Assembly (NCBI GenBank): GCA_036306585.1 | Contig: JAXJZF010000005.1 | Location: forward strand, 62,001-126,000 | DNA length: 64,000 nucleotides | Reading direction: 5' to 3' | From: Aphodovivens sp036306585 | Lineage (GTDB): Bacteria; Actinomycetota; Coriobacteriia; Coriobacteriales; Eggerthellaceae | In this document: positions 1-8,384 of the stretch, piece by piece | Layout of the letters: the number at the start of each line of letters is the position of its first letter | Position numbering within the stretch: the first letter of the stretch is position 1 | Program-made: the position numbers and the translations under genes | Notes under the pieces: generated by a model | Database searches by the model: none | What the model was told of the DNA's origin: nothing | What the model saw: only the letters and a program-made list of their open reading frames with translations

Positions 1-1242
1 ATGGACGCGTTGCAGTGCCCCGACCCCGACATGCCGGTGAACGTGCTCTCCGGCGGCGAGCGCCGTCGCGTGGCGTTGTGCCGCCTGCTGCTGGAAGCGC
101 CCGACCTGCTGCTTCTTGACGAGCCCACCAACCACCTGGACGCCGAAAGCGTGCTGTGGCTGGAGAAATTCCTGCACAACTACGAGGGCGCCGTGCTGGC
201 AGTCACGCACGACCGCTACTTCCTGGATAACGTGGCAGAGTGGATCTGCGAGGTGGATCGCGGGCATCTGTACCCCTACAAGGGCAACTACTCCACGTAC
301 CTGGAGACCAAGGCAGCGCGCCTGGCATCGCAGAAGCAGCGCGACGAGAAGCTGGCAAAACGCCTGGCCAACGAGCTTGAGTGGGTGCGTTCGAGTCCCA
401 AGGCGCGCCAGGCGAAAAGCCGCGCCCGCCTGGAGCGCTACGACCAGATGGTGGCCGAGGCGCAGCGGGGCAAGAAGCTCGACTTCACCTCCATCCGCAT
501 CCCCGCCGGGCCGCGCCTGGGCGCCGAGGTGCTGCGCGTGGAGCACCTGCACAAGGCGTTCGGCGACCGCGTGCTCATCGACGACCTTTCCTTCGAGCTG
601 CCGCGCAACGGCATCGTGGGCGTCATCGGTCCCAACGGCGTGGGCAAGTCCACCCTGTTCAAGATGATCGTCGGCAAGGAACAGCCCACGTCCGGCACGC
701 TCACGCTGGGCGAGACGGTGAAGGTGTCCTACGTCGATCAGGGCCGCGAGGGCATCGACGATTCCAAGACCGTATGGGAAGTGGTTTCCGGCGGTCTGGA
801 CTACATGATGGTGTGCGAGACCGAGGTGCCCAGCCGCGCCTACGTGGCAAGCTTCGGCTTCAAGGGCTCCGACCAGCAGAAACCCGCCGGCGTGCTGTCT
901 GGTGGCGAGCGCAACCGTCTGAACCTGGCCATCACGCTGGCCCAGGGCGGCAACCTGCTGCTTCTGGACGAGCCCACCAACGACCTGGACGTGGAAACGC
1001 TGGCCAGTCTAGAGGAGGCGCTCATGGAATTCCCCGGCTGCGCTGTGGTGACCAGCCACGACCGTATGTTCCTGGACCGCGTTGCCACCCACATCCTGGC
1101 TTGGGAGGGCACCGACGAGAACCCGGGCAACTGGTTCTGGTTCGAAGGCAACTTCGACAGCTATCAGAAAAACCGCGTGGAGCGTCTGGGCGAGGAGGCA
1201 AGCCGCCCGCACCGCATCCATCGCAAGCTCACGCGAGACTAG
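1..1242 (+). CDS. ettA: Energy-dependent translational throttle protein EttA-like ABC-F ATPase (5' end missing)
   Basis: This is the C-terminal 413 residues of an ABC-F ATPase, a soluble protein of the family that binds the ribosomal E site and gates translation. The window opens inside the gene, so the ATG at base 1 is not a true start: the first ABC signature (LSGGERRR) already lies at about residue 17, followed by Walker B (LLLLDEPTNHLD, about 36-47). The second ATPase domain has Walker A GPNGVGKST near residue 210, signature LSGGERNR near 299 and Walker B LLLLDEPTNDLD near 319. The linker between the domains carries the basic region typical of ABC-F proteins. The wording around the first signature (LSGGERRRVALCRLLL) and the LDAES after Walker B are typical of EttA rather than Uup or a resistance ABC-F protein. 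Subfamily is inferred from motif similarity. Confidence 0.9.
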   Translation: MDALQCPDPDMPVNVLSGGERRRVALCRLLLEAPDLLLLDEPTNHLDAESVLWLEKFLHNYEGAVLAVTHDRYFLDNVAEWICEVDRGHLYPYKGNYSTYLETKAARLASQKQRDEKLAKRLANELEWVRSSPKARQAKSRARLERYDQMVAEAQRGKKLDFTSIRIPAGPRLGAEVLRVEHLHKAFGDRVLIDDLSFELPRNGIVGVIGPNGVGKSTLFKMIVGKEQPTSGTLTLGETVKVSYVDQGREGIDDSKTVWEVVSGGLDYMMVCETEVPSRAYVASFGFKGSDQQKPAGVLSGGERNRLNLAITLAQGGNLLLLDEPTNDLDVETLASLEEALMEFPGCAVVTSHDRMFLDRVATHILAWEGTDENPGNWFWFEGNFDSYQKNRVERLGEEASRPHRIHRKLTRD

Positions 1243-1287
1243 CCCATTGCCTCTTTTTCACGAAGCGAGCAAAAGGCGAAAGCTGCC

Positions 1288-3555
1288 ATGCAAGGGGTAT
1301 CGAGGTTGGAAAAGGCGTTGAGAGCGACGTCCTGTCTGCTCGTCGCATTCGTTTTGGCGTTTGCGCCCGGGTTGTCCGCTTATGCGGCGCCGACGGCTGG
1401 GGCGGGACGGGATGACTCCTATGATGCGGCGGTGATCCAGCTCTCCTCGCTTGCCGACGAGATCCAGGCGCAGGCGCAGGAGGGCATGTTCATCGACGAG
1501 GACGGCTACGTCGTCCGCACAGAGCCTCAGGCGATCGCTTCCGTTGCCTCGGCGCGCACTTCGCTTCCGGAAAGCTACACCGCGCCCTATACGTCCGTGA
1601 AGAACCAGGGCGCGGCGAATTCGTGTTGGTCTTTCGCCTCTATCGCTTCGTTGGAGTCGGCGTATTTAGTGCAATCAGGGCTGACGGGCGCCGGCTCGTC
1701 TGCTATCGACCTTTCTGAAGCGCAGGTGGTGTATGGCACCTATAATGGCGAAACTGCTGATGGCACCCCCGATGGCGAGGAGCTGCAGGTATCCGGCAAT
1801 GATCACAGCCTTGCTTTCGACGGCTGCTATGGGTTCGGTGCGTCTGGCGAGTGGCAGATGGTGGCAAGCACGTTGGCGGCAGGGCGTGGCGCCTCTTACG
1901 AAGACGATGCTCGATTTATCACGTCTGACAGCATGGACATGCTGGAAGCGCTTGCCGGCTACATGGCGCAGGATTGCGCTGCTGCGTACGATTTATCGCG
2001 CCTGCGCCTGGACTATGCGGAATCGGTGCCAGCTCCAGCACCTTTTGACGGCGTTGATCCCGATACGGGCATGGCGCAGCGTGCCGTCGACGAAGCGGCT
2101 TTGCAGGCGATGAAGCAGGCGATCTACACTACGGGCGCGCTCAGCGTGTCCTATTATGCCGATCCCGATTCTTCGTCGGAGTACTACCATCTTCCCCCCG
2201 GCGCGGACCGTGTGACCGATACGGGCTCGACCTACCGCTACGCGCCCAACTATTGGACTTACGATGCCGACAACGTTGGCGGATGGGGTGCTGAAGCTCT
2301 GTACGTCAACCATTACGTGGCGATTGTAGGCTGGGACGATTCCTATTCCCGTTGGAATTTCGCTACACCGCTGCTTAACGAGTCTGGAGTCCCGCGTGCG
2401 TATGATTCCAATATCGCCGAAGTGGAGACTCTTGATGGGGTTGAGTACATCGTACCGAATCGCGACGGTGCTTGGCTGTTCAAGAATTCATGGGGCGAGG
2501 GGACTGCATACGTCGATGGTAGCTCGGATTCAGTGGGCGATGCTGGGCTGTTCCATATGTCCTTTTGCGAGAAAACCATCGGGGAGTGCGCCTCGTTCGT
2601 GCCCGACTATGACGAGGGGTTCGACGTGGTGCGTCAGTATGATGGCGCGGAGGCGAGTGGTTTCGATTGCGGGTTCACCAACGTGTCGGCGGGTGCCAAC
2701 GTGTTCTCGTCCGATACGGGTGAGACGCTGCGTGCGGTGGGGGTGTGGACGCTTGAGCCTGGCACTCGGCTGGATATTCGTGTGTACACTGGGCTTTCGG
2801 ATCCCGCAGATCCCGAAAGCGGCGCGCTGGCGCTTGAGCAGCGCGAGCAGATCGCCAATGCGGGATGGTATACCGTCGATCTCGATGCGCCCGTGGACAT
2901 TGCGTCGGGGACGGACTACAGCGTTGTGGTCACCATGTCGCAGGAGGGCGGTGGCTCTTATCTTCCCGTGGAGATGGCGCACGCCCTTAATCCCTGCAAG
3001 GTGTACATAGGTGCCGGCGAAAGCTTCATGAAGACCGAGATCGATGGGCGGCAAGTTTGGGTGGATATGCTCGATGTGTCGGATGCTATTCCCGACTCGC
3101 CCACCGGGCTGGGAAATCTGTGCGTGAAAGCGTATGCCGATTCGGGGGCGGTAGAAGATCCTGATCAGGGGACGGGCGACGAGTCTTCGGGCGATGGTCA
3201 GGGTGATCCCGGGTCGGGCAGCGGCCAGGACGGTTCGGGGTCGGAAGGCTCCGGCGATGGGGATGCAACAGGTGACGGTGCCGACGAGGGCGACGGCTCT
3301 GGTGACGGGTCGACTTCGGATGGAAACGGCCAAAATGGCGGGCAGCAGGGCTCCGATGGGCAAGATTCCGGGGACTCCAATGCGGGTGCTTCCGCTGGCG
3401 CGACAGACAAGGGGAGCGCGCCGGCCCAGCTTGCCGGAGCAGGGGATGTCGCTGCTCCGGTGATGGTTGCCCTTGTCGTTTGCGCCGTCACTGCAGGGAC
3501 GGCGGTCGAAGCGACGGCTCGTCGGCGATATGCGCGGATGAGCGAACGACGTTGA
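1288..3555 (+). CDS. Secreted papain-like (C1) cysteine protease with lectin-like domain and LAxTG-like C-terminal anchor
   Basis: A 755-aa exported protease. Residues 1-34 form a signal peptide (basic start, hydrophobic core, AYAA cleavage area). The C1A catalytic residues are visible: oxyanion Gln about 107, Cys 113 in NSCWSFA, His 342 in NHYVAIVGW and Asn 400 in LFKNSWGEG. Residues of about 440-610 resemble the lectin-like domain often found behind bacterial C1 peptidases. A stretch of about 100 residues rich in Gly, Ser and Asp follows, presumably a wall-spanning stalk. The C-terminus has the layout of a sortase signal: LAGAGD at about 715-720, a hydrophobic segment, then an arginine-rich tail. 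The threonine expected in LPxTG or LAxTG is an alanine here, so sortase processing is uncertain and simple membrane anchoring is possible. It likely degrades peptides or host proteins at the cell surface. It stands alone, 45 bases after ettA. Confidence 0.85.
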   Translation: MQGVSRLEKALRATSCLLVAFVLAFAPGLSAYAAPTAGAGRDDSYDAAVIQLSSLADEIQAQAQEGMFIDEDGYVVRTEPQAIASVASARTSLPESYTAPYTSVKNQGAANSCWSFASIASLESAYLVQSGLTGAGSSAIDLSEAQVVYGTYNGETADGTPDGEELQVSGNDHSLAFDGCYGFGASGEWQMVASTLAAGRGASYEDDARFITSDSMDMLEALAGYMAQDCAAAYDLSRLRLDYAESVPAPAPFDGVDPDTGMAQRAVDEAALQAMKQAIYTTGALSVSYYADPDSSSEYYHLPPGADRVTDTGSTYRYAPNYWTYDADNVGGWGAEALYVNHYVAIVGWDDSYSRWNFATPLLNESGVPRAYDSNIAEVETLDGVEYIVPNRDGAWLFKNSWGEGTAYVDGSSDSVGDAGLFHMSFCEKTIGECASFVPDYDEGFDVVRQYDGAEASGFDCGFTNVSAGANVFSSDTGETLRAVGVWTLEPGTRLDIRVYTGLSDPADPESGALALEQREQIANAGWYTVDLDAPVDIASGTDYSVVVTMSQEGGGSYLPVEMAHALNPCKVYIGAGESFMKTEIDGRQVWVDMLDVSDAIPDSPTGLGNLCVKAYADSGAVEDPDQGTGDESSGDGQGDPGSGSGQDGSGSEGSGDGDATGDGADEGDGSGDGSTSDGNGQNGGQQGSDGQDSGDSNAGASAGATDKGSAPAQLAGAGDVAAPVMVALVVCAVTAGTAVEATARRRYARMSERR

Positions 3556-3615
3556 TTGTCCGCAATCTGCTTAACGCATGCGGCTCTTCTGCGTGCATGG
3601 CGGCACCCCCATGAA

Positions 3616-3644
3616 AAACGGCACCTGCTTGGCAGGTGCCGTTT
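3616..3644. terminator. Bidirectional rho-independent terminator between convergent genes
   Basis: A perfect 13-bp stem (AAACGGCACCTGC at 3616-3628 with its complement at 3632-3644) closes on a 3-base loop. The outer pairs are A-T, so each strand reads a stem followed by a short T run. It lies between the converging protease gene (ends 3555) and UPF0210 gene (ends 3667) and can serve both. Confidence 0.85.
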
Positions 3645-3666
3645 CGTATTCGGGGAGGTGACGCCG

Positions 3667-5031
3667 CTAGTTCTTCAGCGAGTTCAACGGGGCGGGGATG
3701 CGGCCGCCGCGGTGGGCGAACACGGTGCCCGCATGCTGGTTCACCGGCATGATGGGGGCGTAACCCAGAAGGCCGCCGAACTCCAAGCGATCGCCCATTT
3801 CCTTACCGATGGCGGGGATGACGCGCACGGCAGTGGTCTTGGAGTTGATCATTCCGATGGCACATTCGTCGGCGATGATGCCGGCTATGGTTTCCACAGA
3901 GGTGTCGCCGGGGATGGCGATCATGTCTAAGCCCACCGAGCACACGCAAGTCATGGCTTCGAGCTTCTCCAAGCATAGCGCACCGGCTTCTGCTGCACGG
4001 ATCATGCCGGCATCCTCCGATACGGGGATGAACGCGCCGGATAATCCGCCGACGCTGCTCGATGCCATGACTCCGCCCTTCTTCACCGCATCGTTCAGCA
4101 TGGCGAGTGCTGCGGTGGTGCCCGGGCCTCCGCACGTGCCCACGCCGATGGCCTCCAGGATTTCGGCTACCGAGTCGCCCTGGGCGGGGGTGGGGGCAAG
4201 CGAAAGATCCAGGATGCCCTGCGCCACACCCAGGCGTTTGCTTGCCTCGCGCGCCATCAGCTCGCCGGCGCGCGTGATCTTGAATGCAGTGGCTTTGATG
4301 GCCTCGGCGACGGTGGTGAGGTCGGCATCTTTGGGCATGCCCGCCAGTACTGCGCGCACCACGCCGGGGCCGGAGACGCCGACGTTGATGACAGCGTCCG
4401 CTTCGCCCGAGCCGTGGAAGGCGCCTGCCATGAAGGGGTTGTCCTCAACGGCGTTGCAGAACACCACCAGCTTGCCCGCGCCGATGCATTGGCGGTCGGC
4501 CGTGGCCTCTGCCGTGGCGCGGATGATGCCCGCCATTTTCAGCACGGCGTCCATGTTGATGCCCGCGCGCGTGGAGCCCACGTTCACCGACGAGCACACG
4601 CGATCGGTGGCAGAGAGGGCATGCGGGATGGATTCCATCAGCTTGATGTCGGCGCGCGATGCGCCCTTGTGCACCAGCGCGGTGAAGCCGCCCACGAAAT
4701 CGACGCCCACCTCTTTGCCGGCACGGTCCATCGCTTCGGCGATGGGGGTGAGGTCGTCCTCGCGCACCGCTGAGCAGATCTCGGCGATGGGGGTTACGGA
4801 GATGCGCTTGTTCACGATGGGGATGCCGTACTCGCGCTCGAGCTGCTCGGCTACCGGCACCAGGTCCTTCGCGGCGCTCACCATGCGGTTGTATACCTTG
4901 CGCGCCACGGCATCCACGCTGTTGTCGGCGCATCCGCGCAGGTTCAGGCCCAGCGTGATGGTGCGGATGTCCAGGTGCTCCTCGCTCACCATCGATAAGG
5001 TTTCGGCAATTTCATGAGGGGTGATCTGCAT
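3667..5031 (-). CDS. UPF0210 (DUF711/PFL) family protein
   Basis: A 454-aa cytosolic protein of the UPF0210/DUF711 family, which is widespread in anaerobes and related in fold to glycyl-radical enzymes. No reaction is established. The start is the ATG at 5029-5031 (MQITPHEIAETL), six bases behind a strong GGAGGA site; the open frame runs upstream to 5373, but that extension is arginine-rich and not family-like. Length matches the family (about 450 aa). Conserved-looking stretches include the Gly/Ser-rich loops FVGGFTALVHKG and SSVNVGSTRAGIN. In many Firmicutes a small ACT-domain protein (UPF0237) precedes this gene; none is present here. It converges on the protease gene with a shared terminator. 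Confidence 0.9.
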   Translation of the reverse strand: MQITPHEIAETLSMVSEEHLDIRTITLGLNLRGCADNSVDAVARKVYNRMVSAAKDLVPVAEQLEREYGIPIVNKRISVTPIAEICSAVREDDLTPIAEAMDRAGKEVGVDFVGGFTALVHKGASRADIKLMESIPHALSATDRVCSSVNVGSTRAGINMDAVLKMAGIIRATAEATADRQCIGAGKLVVFCNAVEDNPFMAGAFHGSGEADAVINVGVSGPGVVRAVLAGMPKDADLTTVAEAIKATAFKITRAGELMAREASKRLGVAQGILDLSLAPTPAQGDSVAEILEAIGVGTCGGPGTTAALAMLNDAVKKGGVMASSSVGGLSGAFIPVSEDAGMIRAAEAGALCLEKLEAMTCVCSVGLDMIAIPGDTSVETIAGIIADECAIGMINSKTTAVRVIPAIGKEMGDRLEFGGLLGYAPIMPVNQHAGTVFAHRGGRIPAPLNSLKN

Positions 5032-5520
5032 GGTTCCTCCATCGTGCGGCATGTGGGCGATCCTGCTGCCGGGCGGGCGTCGCCGGTTGCTAGAGGCATG
5101 GCTGGCGCCAGCAACGGCACGCAGTGCGGCGGGCGCCGTCGGGTGGGCTGCAGGATCGGCGCTTTCGGCTAAGGATAGCAAACCCGGGCCGCGCAAGTGC
5201 GCCGATTCTCGGATTGAGACAAAGCGGACACAGCTCCCCACGCGTTCCTGCCGCGATAGTGATTCGGAACGGGATGGGACAACGCGGCGGGCGCGGGGTG
5301 ACGTGCAATAGTAGGGCGACGCTTCTGGTGTGGGCAACGTGCGATGATGACAGGCGCCATCGCTGGGCGGCAATGGGTTGACGCCGCGGTGCGTTGATGT
5401 TCAGTGGGCGGTGCGGGGTGATGCGATATGGGATTGGCTTTAGGCGGCCCCCGGCGTTTCTCGGCGCCCTTGTAGGCGTGCGGGATGCCTTCAGATCCAT
5501 TTTTCCTTGCGTTTGCGCTA
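5032..5520. other. Intergenic stretch without recognisable gene
   Basis: About 490 bases upstream of the UPF0210 gene. Open frames here are short, lack ribosome binding sites, and have arginine- or proline-rich translations typical of chance frames in high-GC DNA. No RNA gene, terminator or convincing promoter was seen. Confidence 0.5.
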
Positions 5521-5692
5521 CCAAACTCCAGTTGTGGACGAGCGTTTTCCGCTATGCACGGTTCTGCCCATGGCGGGCATTTTTGCTTGACCTTCTGATC
5601 AGGCAAAACGAAAAACGCCGTTCGAGCGATTCTATGCTCGGATCCCAGATCGCCGAATTTGCGGTTGGAACTCGTCCATAACTGGCGTTTGG
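5521..5692. repeat. Long imperfect inverted repeat (22-bp arms, 172 bp overall)
   Basis: The left arm at 5521-5542 and the right arm at 5671-5692 are reverse complements at 20 of 22 positions (CCAAACTCCAGTTGTGGACG against CCAAACGCCAGTTATGGACG, plus AG). The 128 bases between them have no credible reading frame and contain a smaller imperfect dyad near 5587-5610 (TTGCTTGACC / GATCAGGCAA). The layout resembles a miniature inverted-repeat element, or a structured transcript whose ends pair. No transposase frame and no clear target duplication were seen, and no second copy was found in the window. Confidence 0.5.
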
Positions 5693-5788
5693 TGACAATC
5701 CGAGGCGATTTTTTGGATCTGGCGGCTTGCCGGGGCAGAAATCCGTCGAGCGAGCGGTTGCCAGAGCGGCAGCGCCATCGGTCGGGCG

Positions 5789-6073
5789 TTAGAATTCCGG
5801 TTCGATAAGCGGCGTGGACTCTTCGATGACGGTGCCTTCCAGCGAGGTGTTCTCGAACGGCGCTACCACGACGATTCGCCTGCCGAATGCATACGCTCCC
5901 AGGCTTGTCCGGCGGCGTTTTGGGTGTTGTCGGCTGCTTTCGGGGCGAGCACCACGGTAGCCGCGACGGCGATGGCGGCTACCGCCACGATGGCGCCGTA
6001 TGGGGCGTGTTCACGCTCGGGGCTCGGCGCTGTGCTCTCGCTGTGATTTTTCTTGGCATCCGGAGCCGCTCGG
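5789..6073 (-). pseudogene. Decayed small single-pass membrane protein gene (frameshifted, no start)
   Basis: Two reading frames on the minus strand each look coding over part of this stretch. The upstream one (about 6073 down to a stop at 5863-5865) encodes a hydrophilic segment, a clear transmembrane helix (GAIVAVAAIAVAATVVLAP) and a short tail. The downstream one (about 5930 to the TAA at 5789-5791) reads RRIVVVAPFENTSLEGTVIE and ends IEPEF. Neither frame has a plausible start codon with a ribosome binding site, and one indel near 5870-5930 would join them. Its 5' end lies in the promoter region of the MoeA-like gene. I read it as a broken remnant; the family is unknown. Confidence 0.35.
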
Positions 6074-6082
6074 TGCGATAAT
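6053..6082 (+). promoter_or_regulatory. Sigma-70 type promoter of the MoeA-like gene
   Basis: TTGGCA at 6053-6058 and GATAAT at 6077-6082 are separated by 18 bases. Transcription would begin about 30 bases before the ATG at 6120. Confidence 0.55.
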
Positions 6083-6119
6083 CAAAACAATATAGTCAGT
6101 TGAGGATAAGGCGGTAGCC

Positions 6120-7412
6120 ATGAGAGACCATTCGCATCATATCGAGATGTCGCGCGAGGAGGCGGTGGCGGCTATGCTTTCGCTGTGCGCGTTTCCGGAG
6201 GCGGGGGATGTTCGTGCCGAAGAGCTTATCCCGCTTTCCGAGGCGATCGGCCGCACGCTTGCGCGCGACGTCGCCTCGCAGGTGGACAAACCTAACGTGC
6301 TGCAGTGCTGCATGGACTCTATCGCCGTGCATTGGAGCGCGTTCGAGGATGGCGGCATGCCCGACACGGCGCAATGGGTGCGCGGGGTGGACTGGGAATT
6401 CGCCAACACGGGCGTGGCGATGCCGGAAGGGTTCGACACCGCCATCGTTATCGAGCACGTCAAGGTGTCCGACGACGAGCAGCACGTGGCCATCGACGCG
6501 GCGCCGTCCGCGCGGTTCGCGGGCACGCGCGCGCCGGGCAGCCAGATGAAGCGCGGCGACGTGTTGGCGCATGCGGGCGAGGTTGTCAACGCCGATATGC
6601 TGGCGCGCATCGCGACGGGCAACGTGTGCGCGGTGCCCGTGCGCGTGAAGCCGAAGGTCGCGTTCATTCCCACCGGGGACGAGCTGGTGGCGCCCGGCGG
6701 CCCCATACAGCCGGGACGCAATATCGAGACCAACAGCATCCTGGCGGCGGCGAAGATCCGCGGTTGGGGCGGCGTGCCGCTGGTGTTCGACATCGTGCCC
6801 GACAACCCCGAGCTCATCAAAGACGCCATCCGCCGTGCGTGCGCCATGGCCGACATCGTGGTGCTCAACGCCGGCTCGTCGAAGGGCTCGGCAGATTGGA
6901 ACTGCGAGCAGATGGAGGAGCTCGGTCGGGCGATCTGCCATGAAACGAACCACGGCCCCGGCCATCACAGCTCGTTCGCGCTGGTGGACGGCACGCCGGT
7001 GGTGGGCATCTCGGGCCCGCCGGCGGGGGCGTCGTTCACGCTGAACTTCTACCTGCGTCCGTTGATGATGTGCTTCTTGGGCCGCTCGCCCGAACCCGAG
7101 CGCATCCCCGTGCGCTTGGCGGCGGCGTTCCCGGCGAAGGGCGGTCATGGGGCGAAGACGGGCGATGCTGCAGGGAAACAGCAGGTCGCAGGCGAGGTGC
7201 GCCCGTCCATCGTCGCGCCGGGCGCAACGTTTTACGGCATCAAGTTCCTCACGGTAGAGGCTTTGCCCGACGGCACGCTGGTGGGCACGCCGCTTCCCGG
7301 TCGTCCTGGTACGCCCGAGGCGGAGGCGGCGAACGCCTACTACATGCTTCCCAGCGGCCCCGGCGTCACGCCGCCCCAACCCGGCGACGTCATCTGGGTA
7401 GAGCTGCGCTAG
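6120..7412 (+). CDS. MoeA-like molybdopterin-binding protein
   Basis: A 430-aa cytosolic protein of the MoeA (molybdopterin molybdotransferase) family, which inserts molybdate into adenylylated molybdopterin in cofactor synthesis. The N-terminal linker domain carries the family's active-loop position as CCMDSIAV, where the aspartate is kept but the usual SAMDGYA wording is not. The MogA-like domain has PTGDEL (about 182-187), NAGSSKGSADW (about 252-262, in place of the usual GGVSVGDYD) and GPPAGASF. These changes suggest a divergent MoeA homologue that may sense or bind the cofactor rather than the housekeeping enzyme. A lone promoter at 6053-6082 serves it. A molybdoenzyme that would use the cofactor is encoded at 55559-57754. 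Confidence 0.75.
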   Translation: MRDHSHHIEMSREEAVAAMLSLCAFPEAGDVRAEELIPLSEAIGRTLARDVASQVDKPNVLQCCMDSIAVHWSAFEDGGMPDTAQWVRGVDWEFANTGVAMPEGFDTAIVIEHVKVSDDEQHVAIDAAPSARFAGTRAPGSQMKRGDVLAHAGEVVNADMLARIATGNVCAVPVRVKPKVAFIPTGDELVAPGGPIQPGRNIETNSILAAAKIRGWGGVPLVFDIVPDNPELIKDAIRRACAMADIVVLNAGSSKGSADWNCEQMEELGRAICHETNHGPGHHSSFALVDGTPVVGISGPPAGASFTLNFYLRPLMMCFLGRSPEPERIPVRLAAAFPAKGGHGAKTGDAAGKQQVAGEVRPSIVAPGATFYGIKFLTVEALPDGTLVGTPLPGRPGTPEAEAANAYYMLPSGPGVTPPQPGDVIWVELR

Positions 7413-7576
7413 CGGAAACGGGGCCGCCCCGAATGTTTCGTCGTATGCTGCCGGCGGGGCGTTGGAGCGTTTCCCTTGTCCAACGGGGGATGCTCCCTGT
7501 CTTGTGAAAATGCTATCAATTTAGATGCAATTCCGGTATGCTGGGGTTCCTATCAGATGATCGAAGAGGGGTCCCG

Positions 7577-8317
7577 ATGATTCGGAAAATCGTTCACATC
7601 GATGAAGAAAAGTGCACGGGCTGCGGGCTGTGCGTGGAGGCGTGCCATGAAGGGGCCATCGGTATGGTGGGTGGCAAAGCGCGTCTTTTGCGCGATGATT
7701 ACTGCGATGGCCTGGGTGATTGCCTGCCGGCGTGCCCAGCCGACGCCATCCGCATCATCGAGCGCGAGGCGGACGCCTACGACGAGGCGGCGGTGATCGC
7801 CAACCAGATGGCGCAAGCGAGGGTCCAGGCGCATGCTTCGATGCCGGCCACGGGCTGTCCGGGCTCTCAGGCGAAGATGATCGATCGGCAGGAAGCATCC
7901 GCGGATGCGGCTCCCAGCGCGGAGCCGGCCACGGGAGAGCGGGGGGCCGCCGTGCCCTCGCGGCTTTCCCAGTGGCCTGTGCAGATCAAGCTGGTGCCGG
8001 TGAACGCTCCCTACTTCGACGGTGCGGACGTGCTCGTCGCGGCGGACTGCTGCGCCTTCGCTTACGGCGGCTTCCACGAGGACTTCATCAAGGGGCGCAT
8101 CGCGCTGGTGGGCTGCCCGAAGCTCGACGGCGTCGACTATGCGGAAAAGCTCGCGGAGATCTTCGCCGCCAACCGTGTCAGCAGCGTGACGGTGTGCCGG
8201 ATGGAAGTGCCTTGCTGCGGCGGCATCGGGCATGCGGTCCAGCGCGCCATCGACGCAAGCGGCCGCACCATCCCCTGTAAGGTGGTCACCATCTCCACTG
8301 CCGGCGATATTCTGTAG
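7577..8317 (+). CDS. Dicluster 4Fe-4S ferredoxin-type protein with C-terminal CCGG domain
   Basis: A 246-aa cytosolic iron-sulfur protein. Residues of about 8-60 hold two clusters: CTGCGLCVEACHEGAI and CDGLGDCLPACPADAI. The second spacing (CxxxxxC) is characteristic of this family. A variable linker rich in Ala and Ser follows, then a C-terminal domain with more conserved cysteines (DCCAFAYGGFHEDF, GCPKLDG and MEVPCCGGIG), likely binding another metal or cluster. Family members occur widely in anaerobes, usually annotated only as 4Fe-4S proteins. The ATG at 7577 is preceded by GAAGAGGGG; the frame is open from 7538 but has no better start. It is monocistronic, facing hyuA across a hairpin at 8340-8371. 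Electron transfer is inferred; the partner is unknown. Confidence 0.75.
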   Translation: MIRKIVHIDEEKCTGCGLCVEACHEGAIGMVGGKARLLRDDYCDGLGDCLPACPADAIRIIEREADAYDEAAVIANQMAQARVQAHASMPATGCPGSQAKMIDRQEASADAAPSAEPATGERGAAVPSRLSQWPVQIKLVPVNAPYFDGADVLVAADCCAFAYGGFHEDFIKGRIALVGCPKLDGVDYAEKLAEIFAANRVSSVTVCRMEVPCCGGIGHAVQRAIDASGRTIPCKVVTISTAGDIL

Positions 8318-8339
8318 ACGGCCGACGAAGCGACGGCCG

Positions 8340-8371
8340 ATGCCTTGCGGGTGGATTTCCCCGTGAGGCAT
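8340..8371. terminator. Intergenic hairpin between convergent genes
   Basis: A 12-bp stem (8340-8351 with 8360-8371, two G-T pairs) with an 8-base loop lies between the stop codons of the ferredoxin and hydantoinase genes. No T run flanks it on either strand, so termination is plausible by position only. Confidence 0.4.
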
Positions 8372-8384
8372 GGCAGGAGCTGCG

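Noticed and set aside
3130..3420. Possible tandem repeat or CRISPR-like array
   Set aside because: The pattern is degenerate Gly/Ser/Asp coding sequence of the protease stalk with no regular repeat-spacer unit. No CRISPR array was seen anywhere.
5032..5373. N-terminal extension of the UPF0210 frame
   Set aside because: The ATG at 5029-5031 has a strong GGAGGA site and gives the normal family length; the extension is Arg/Ser-rich with no similarity.
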